Shown one piece after another: positions 49,421-53,689 of a stretch of DNA of 53,689 bases. The stretch comes from Seison nebaliae (Eukaryota > Rotifera > Pararotatoria > Seisonacea > Seisonidae): assembly GCA_023231475.1 (NCBI GenBank), contig JALJEE010001667.1:1-53689 (forward strand), read 5' to 3'. A model generated the notes under the pieces. It had not been told where the DNA came from, did no database searches, and saw only the letters and a program-made list of their open reading frames with translations. The position numbers and the translations under genes are program-made. Numbering within the stretch: the first letter of the stretch is position 1; the number at the start of each line of letters is the position of its first letter.

Positions 49421-51325
49421 ATGATCCTTAGTACGATTATTCTTCAACCTGCGAGAGGTCTCATCAGCATATTTCGACAGATATACCGATATTTATTATA
49501 CCACGAATATGTCTCATTGCCAGTTTCATGTCATTATGTTACTCCCATTCAACAACTCGTCGAATATCTACCAACATATGTCGCCAATAAGTGTGACCAG
49601 TATCTCTATAATAAATATGAGACTTGGTGTATTCGTATCAGTTGCTTAACAGTCATACTATTTGGTTGGACTGTGATTTGGTTATGCAAAAAAATCTTTC
49701 GATTAATCACTAATCGGAAACCGAACCATATTCTAAATGACACATCATCCAGATATTCTCATCATTATAATACGATTAATGGTGATCAATATGATAAAGA
49801 TTCGGAATTGTTATCGTTAATGGAATCGAAACATTCCCAATCTGTAACAACAATTGCCAGTAACTCAACTTCACGTGCTTTGAGTAGTGAACAAAATCAG
49901 AATTCATCTAAACTCTCTACCAATAACTCATCTCAACGAAGACGGCGCCGTTTATATAACATGACGAATAATTCATTTAAGCCACCCATAAACAGTTCCA
50001 TTTCTTCCCAAATATCGGGTAAACTTATAACTGATGATTCTTGTAAATGTTCGAAAAAAGAATCTTGGTCAGAAAAACAATTTTCACTTTCTGAAATCGA
50101 CAAAACATCCAAGTCGCCTGTTATTCGTCATCGCAAAAAACCCTTATGCGATATGTCTAGCGGAGAAGCTGCCACTAATATATCTTCCTTAACAGTTGCG
50201 AATAAGAAGTTACTTTGTGGTAGATCGGTTAAACCTTCTCATCAAAATATTCCGAAACCTTCACCATATCTTCCCAATTATATCGAAGAGAAAACAGATA
50301 ACGATATCTGTGTGGAATTGAATGAAGATCGTTTGGAAAATACTAATTCCATGTTTTCACAGAATGGAACTGAAACGATGGATTTTTCAAAATTGATACA
50401 CAAACAACCTAATCATCAGCATGAAACTTCTTCGACATCTTTAAGCGATAATAACTTTTCGAGAGAAGTTGACATGAGATTAAATGGAGATTGTCAGAGT
50501 TTCACTACTGAATCGATCAAAGAAGAATTATTATACGTCAATTTAGCAAGCGTTAATAAGTTTCGTGTAAAATTAGAAGAGAGATTACGTGAGTTTTATT
50601 CGAAACCCATTTGCTATGAACGAGCACTAACCAGTTATGAACCTAATTTTCTTAGCACCATAATAGAGAAACGTTATAACTATGCCGTTTGGATTGATTT
50701 ATTAGGATCATTCCATAGAATGTTATGTATCGAAGTAAATAAAAATTATTTAGTGTCTGAACATATTGAAGGAGATAATAATGAAGATTCTTGTGATTCG
50801 AAAGAGTTATCCATCTCATCCATTACAAACAGTTCTACTTATCAGAATAAGTATATGATATTTAAAGATCGCCGATCGAGTTTATTGAATTTATTAACAA
50901 TCGAATTGTTGAAACGACATTTTGAATCGAAATGCAGAAATTGTAAGAGCGTTTTGGATCGTTGGAAGAATCATTGTGTAGTACCTGAACGTTGTGCTCA
51001 TTCATTATGTTTTACATGTGGCAAAGATAAATTGATGTTCCCAAAAACCGATGTGTTCCACCATACTTGGCAATATTTGACTGCGGATGAACAAAAATTG
51101 ATTAAGGAATATGAACAAGTAAACGAATTTCATCGTTATGGACCAATTATGAAAGAGATAGAAATGCTAATTCCATGGAATGTGGGATCGTATCAAATAC
51201 CAGGAACTGAAATAATGTTTGGGGCTTTATTTGAATCATCTGAGCAAAAATCTTGTCCAGTTTGCGGTCTTTTATCAGATAAATATTGGGAAGTATTCTC
51301 AAGTGGAACATCAATTATTGAATAA
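49421..51325 (+). CDS. unrecognised single-pass membrane protein with Cys-pair C-terminus
   Basis: Single exon, ATG at 49421, 634 residues; not recognised. An N-terminal segment of about 65 residues is followed by a hydrophobic helix (ISCLTVILFGWTVIWLC). A long low-complexity cytoplasmic-type region rich in Ser, Asn, Thr and basic residues (about 95-375) comes next, then a more ordered C-terminal half. That half holds paired cysteines, CRNC then CVVPERC, CFTCG and finally CPVCG, a spacing that could bind zinc, plus an acidic helix. The pairs resemble treble-clef or RING-like ligands but fit no family I know. Absence of introns is shared with AKT and ARMH3 nearby. Confidence 0.75.
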   Translation: MILSTIILQPARGLISIFRQIYRYLLYHEYVSLPVSCHYVTPIQQLVEYLPTYVANKCDQYLYNKYETWCIRISCLTVILFGWTVIWLCKKIFRLITNRKPNHILNDTSSRYSHHYNTINGDQYDKDSELLSLMESKHSQSVTTIASNSTSRALSSEQNQNSSKLSTNNSSQRRRRRLYNMTNNSFKPPINSSISSQISGKLITDDSCKCSKKESWSEKQFSLSEIDKTSKSPVIRHRKKPLCDMSSGEAATNISSLTVANKKLLCGRSVKPSHQNIPKPSPYLPNYIEEKTDNDICVELNEDRLENTNSMFSQNGTETMDFSKLIHKQPNHQHETSSTSLSDNNFSREVDMRLNGDCQSFTTESIKEELLYVNLASVNKFRVKLEERLREFYSKPICYERALTSYEPNFLSTIIEKRYNYAVWIDLLGSFHRMLCIEVNKNYLVSEHIEGDNNEDSCDSKELSISSITNSSTYQNKYMIFKDRRSSLLNLLTIELLKRHFESKCRNCKSVLDRWKNHCVVPERCAHSLCFTCGKDKLMFPKTDVFHHTWQYLTADEQKLIKEYEQVNEFHRYGPIMKEIEMLIPWNVGSYQIPGTEIMFGALFESSEQKSCPVCGLLSDKYWEVFSSGTSIIE

Positions 51326-51532
51326 TTAATATTGCAATCCGTTCAAGTCCCCCCTTACATTACAAATCACGTAGAGATACCTTACTAATACTTGTCTTAA
51401 ACATTTTTTGGAGTCAAAACGTTTCTGATCTTCTTTTGCTTTCTTATATTTCTTCTTTAAATATTAAAGAATTCTATTTCTTATCGATTATTTCCTAACT
51501 TTTATTTAAGATTAATTAATTAATTAATTTAT

Positions 51533-52030
51533 TTATTTGAAATGAGAGATTAGCGTTGAATATGAGATGAGATGTTGGGGAAGAGTCCCAACGACGAAAA
51601 ATTGTCTGGGATGTGGAAGATGCGTCGACAATATAGAATAGGAAACGGAGGAATGTCGGTGACTTCGAAAGTAATCGAGTGAGCTTATGGCACCATTTTG
51701 GAATCTAACATTTAGTAAGAGAACTGCTAGGAACGTATGGTTTGGGGCAGGAGAAAGAGAAAAAGGGATATTCTTTACGACGAAGGGAGTTGTGGAAAGG
51801 ACAACAGTCTTCGCCAGATTAATCTTGATTGAAACTGGCGCCAAGAGAGTCCCTGCTCTTTCGGGAATTCGAATGAGTTGTCGTAGAGACGTAGCAAATA
51901 TGAGAATGTCGTCAGCGTATGCGAGTGCTACGGGGATTCGAATGCCGTTAATGTTGTTGTTCCCAGGATGGAACCTTGATGACGCCATTGTTGGCCAGGA
52001 AAGGAGTTCCCAGAGTATGATCGAGTGATA
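51533..52030 (-). pseudogene. decayed reverse-transcriptase fragment (non-LTR retrotransposon)
   Basis: On the minus strand a frame reads LWELLSWPTMASSRF, then VALAYADDILIFATS (the catalytic YADD box), then KINLAKTVVLSTTP (motif D) and HTFLAVLLLNV (motif E). This is the order of a non-LTR RT palm/thumb. An in-frame stop lies just upstream, and there is no endonuclease or remaining RT, so it is a truncated relic. The region is less AT-rich than its surroundings (51560-52400), consistent with an insertion. The C-terminal part, from about 51700 down, is not conserved. Confidence 0.7.
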
Positions 52031-53048
52031 CTAACACAGAACCATATCCGGTCTTCGGTGGATTAAACTCAACCACTCGCTGCTACAAGATGAAGTGGCT
52101 GGGCTCGTGGAATTGATTTAGATGTAGGAAAGTTTATTAGGGAAAGTAAAGCTTAGCGAGAAGTTGCTAAGCGACGAGGATGAGGAATGAGGGAAAAGGA
52201 ACGTTAGTTCGACGAAAGGACGCGGAGAAGAACGGTGGTAAATTATATATGTGATTCATAAAAATGCAATGGACATGGCAAATGCAAGTCTATTTATACT
52301 AACCCGCGGGTTACGGTAGGAATGAGGGACGGAGAAGAGTACGCCTACACAGTGGTGCACGTACATTAAGTAATACGCGATAAACAATCAATTGTTTGGT
52401 CGATTGATTGGTTGACTGCGACATGCAAATATGGTGTGTATGAGTTATACTTTGTTAAAGGACATTTTTATGTCCAAGACTTTTAAGCTTAACTGAAAAT
52501 GTCTAACACATGTGCCTAAAACATAAATATCTAAGATACTTTCTGAAAAATGTGTTGGAAATAACTTGTCTCATTCTTCTTGTCTATGCGACATCCCAAA
52601 AATTCAATTTCTTTCATAACTATTTTTTTCAATTCACTTTTAACAGGAAATAACAGGTACCACTTTTATCATATATTTCCCTCAATTTATCCCAGAGAAC
52701 CAGCATGTCCTTCTTGTACTGTACATTCTCAGAAAGAACTGTAAGACACTTTTTTAGATAAGCCTGTCATCTTACAGTGTTAGATGAAAAATCCGTGTTT
52801 TTTCAAACTATAATTCATAAGGTCAATAAATCCTCACAATTGTTCGATCGCTTTTTTATATTAAGTTTTACTATAAATTATATTGAATCAATACGTAATT
52901 ATATGTAAATAAAATAAAATAGAATCCAATTAAAGAATGAATTTGAGTAGATTTTAGATAAATTCCTTATTACGTTTGAATTCGAAAAAGAATTCATTAA
53001 ATTTCATTTTAGTTTTAGTTCAACTTTTATTCTAATTTCAAAAATAGT
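52031..53048. other. flank of RT relic and intergenic stretch
   Basis: 52031-52420 is comparatively GC-rich, contains the palindrome AACCCGCGGGTT near 52304 and may be further element sequence. From 52430 on it is AT-rich with no gene seen. Confidence 0.35.
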
Positions 53049-53689
53049 ATGAAGATATGGTTTTATTGCATCTTAAAATGGATACTTGGTATCACTTTCT
53101 ACAATATTGTATTTTCAATCGGTGACATAGATGGCAAATTATTGGACCCTAGTGCTATGGACAAAGCTGTTGACTCTCGAGTTCATATTAACTTGACGAG
53201 TTATGCCACCTATTGCAATAGTCTCGGCCTTAAATATGTACCATTACATACAATTTGTAACAATACGATACCCGCCGCATCAATTTTCTTTCAGTGTTAC
53301 TATTTTAGATTTTAAATTTGAAAGTTGAAGGTTCCTAAAGATTTTATGATACATGCAATAGTGAACAATAAGAAACACATATTTTTGACTAATGTTATTT
53401 TTCAATTAATCATATAATTATAATTTGTTAATTAGCCGGTATCTTGTGGAGAAGCAGAACTCCCATACGTCCAAGTGCACATGGAAGGACAGTTTTTTGT
53501 ATATGTAAGGTTGTTCTTAATTATTAGTAGTCATCTAATCAATTAATTATAATTAGATGTGAAAAGGAACGAGGCAAGTACCAAATTTGTGTAGTTTAAC
53601 TTTGATATTCAAAACTATAAATGTAAAAAATATGTTAATTTTTAGACTTACAATTCCAAATTGAGTGATAAGTGGGCGAAATTGTTGTT
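53049..53689 (+). CDS. secreted orphan protein, 3' end outside the window
   Basis: ATG at 53049 opens a frame with a signal peptide (MKIWFYCILKWILGITFYNI) and a mature part DIDGKLLDPSAMDKAVDSRV, a glycosylation site (NLT), a Cys-x13-Cys segment and NNT. The frame closes at 53315, probably inside an intron. A candidate second exon after AATTAG near 53434 reads PVSCGEAELPYVQVHMEGQF and ends at a GTAAGG donor (53504). The splice between the two exons is not certain, and the gene continues past the window. The Cys-spacer-Cys segment after the signal peptide recalls genes A and B at the left end, but the similarity is too weak to call them related. Confidence 0.4.

Noticed and set aside
1-53689. 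CRISPR array, bacterial operon or plasmid content
   Set aside because: No spaced direct repeats were seen; spliceosomal introns and metazoan genes show eukaryotic nuclear DNA.

Overview
The window is animal nuclear DNA: AT-rich, with protein-coding genes on both strands and very short spliceosomal introns (mostly 42-60 nt, GT..TTTTAG or GT..TTTCAG). It holds a eukaryotic tRNA with internal A and B boxes, and metazoan genes for a delta-catenin with a PDZ ligand, claudin-like proteins, AKT with a PH domain, a LOXHD1-like PLAT array and CMTR1. Intron size, gene density and long His/Asn/Gln runs in coding sequence suggest a small-genome ecdysozoan (nematode-like or acariform-mite-like). The species is not identified. 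All splice models were made by hand from frame continuity, GT/AG sites and homology remembered for the families.

Layout. 1-8.6 kb: fast-evolving orphan genes on the plus strand, including two related cysteine/threonine-rich secreted proteins (one with a ~135-residue Thr run) and a membrane protein with an N-glycosylated ectodomain. 8.6-11.3 kb: cap methyltransferase CMTR1. 11.8 kb: tRNA-Gly(TCC). 12.2-13.9 kb: two small basic secreted proteins. 14.2-16.7 kb: a tandem pair of claudin-like four-helix proteins, the second with a long tail ending in a PDZ ligand. 16.75-17.9 kb (-): divergent protein kinase. 18.09-18.54 kb: a 446-bp foldback hAT-type MITE with an exact 8-bp target duplication. 18.85-24.5 kb (-): p120/delta-catenin ending in DSWV. 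24.5-30.6 kb: long gene-poor stretch. 30.6-38.0 kb: one gene with about 14 PLAT domains (LOXHD1-like). 38.2-40.9 kb (-): adenylyl cyclase-associated protein (CAP) whose helical folded domain appears twice in tandem. 41.6-45.3 kb (-): a small inner-membrane protein resembling a complex I accessory subunit, then ARMH3. 46.0-48.4 kb: single-exon AKT with a long extra tail. 48.67-48.92 kb (-): RNA polymerase subunit RPB10 (POLR2L), split by one 47-nt intron. 49.4-51.3 kb: an unrecognised single-exon membrane protein with Cys pairs. 51.5-52.0 kb (-): a decayed non-LTR reverse-transcriptase fragment. 53.05 kb to the end: start of another secreted-protein gene.

Theme. Several neighbours act at the cell cortex or junctions (delta-catenin, claudin-like pair, PLAT protein, CAP actin recycler, AKT). 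Metazoan genes are not usually clustered by function, so this may be chance. The strongest unusual signals are the duplicated CAP helical domain, the PLAT exon-unit array, the foldback hAT MITE, and the orphan secreted/membrane gene array at the left end.
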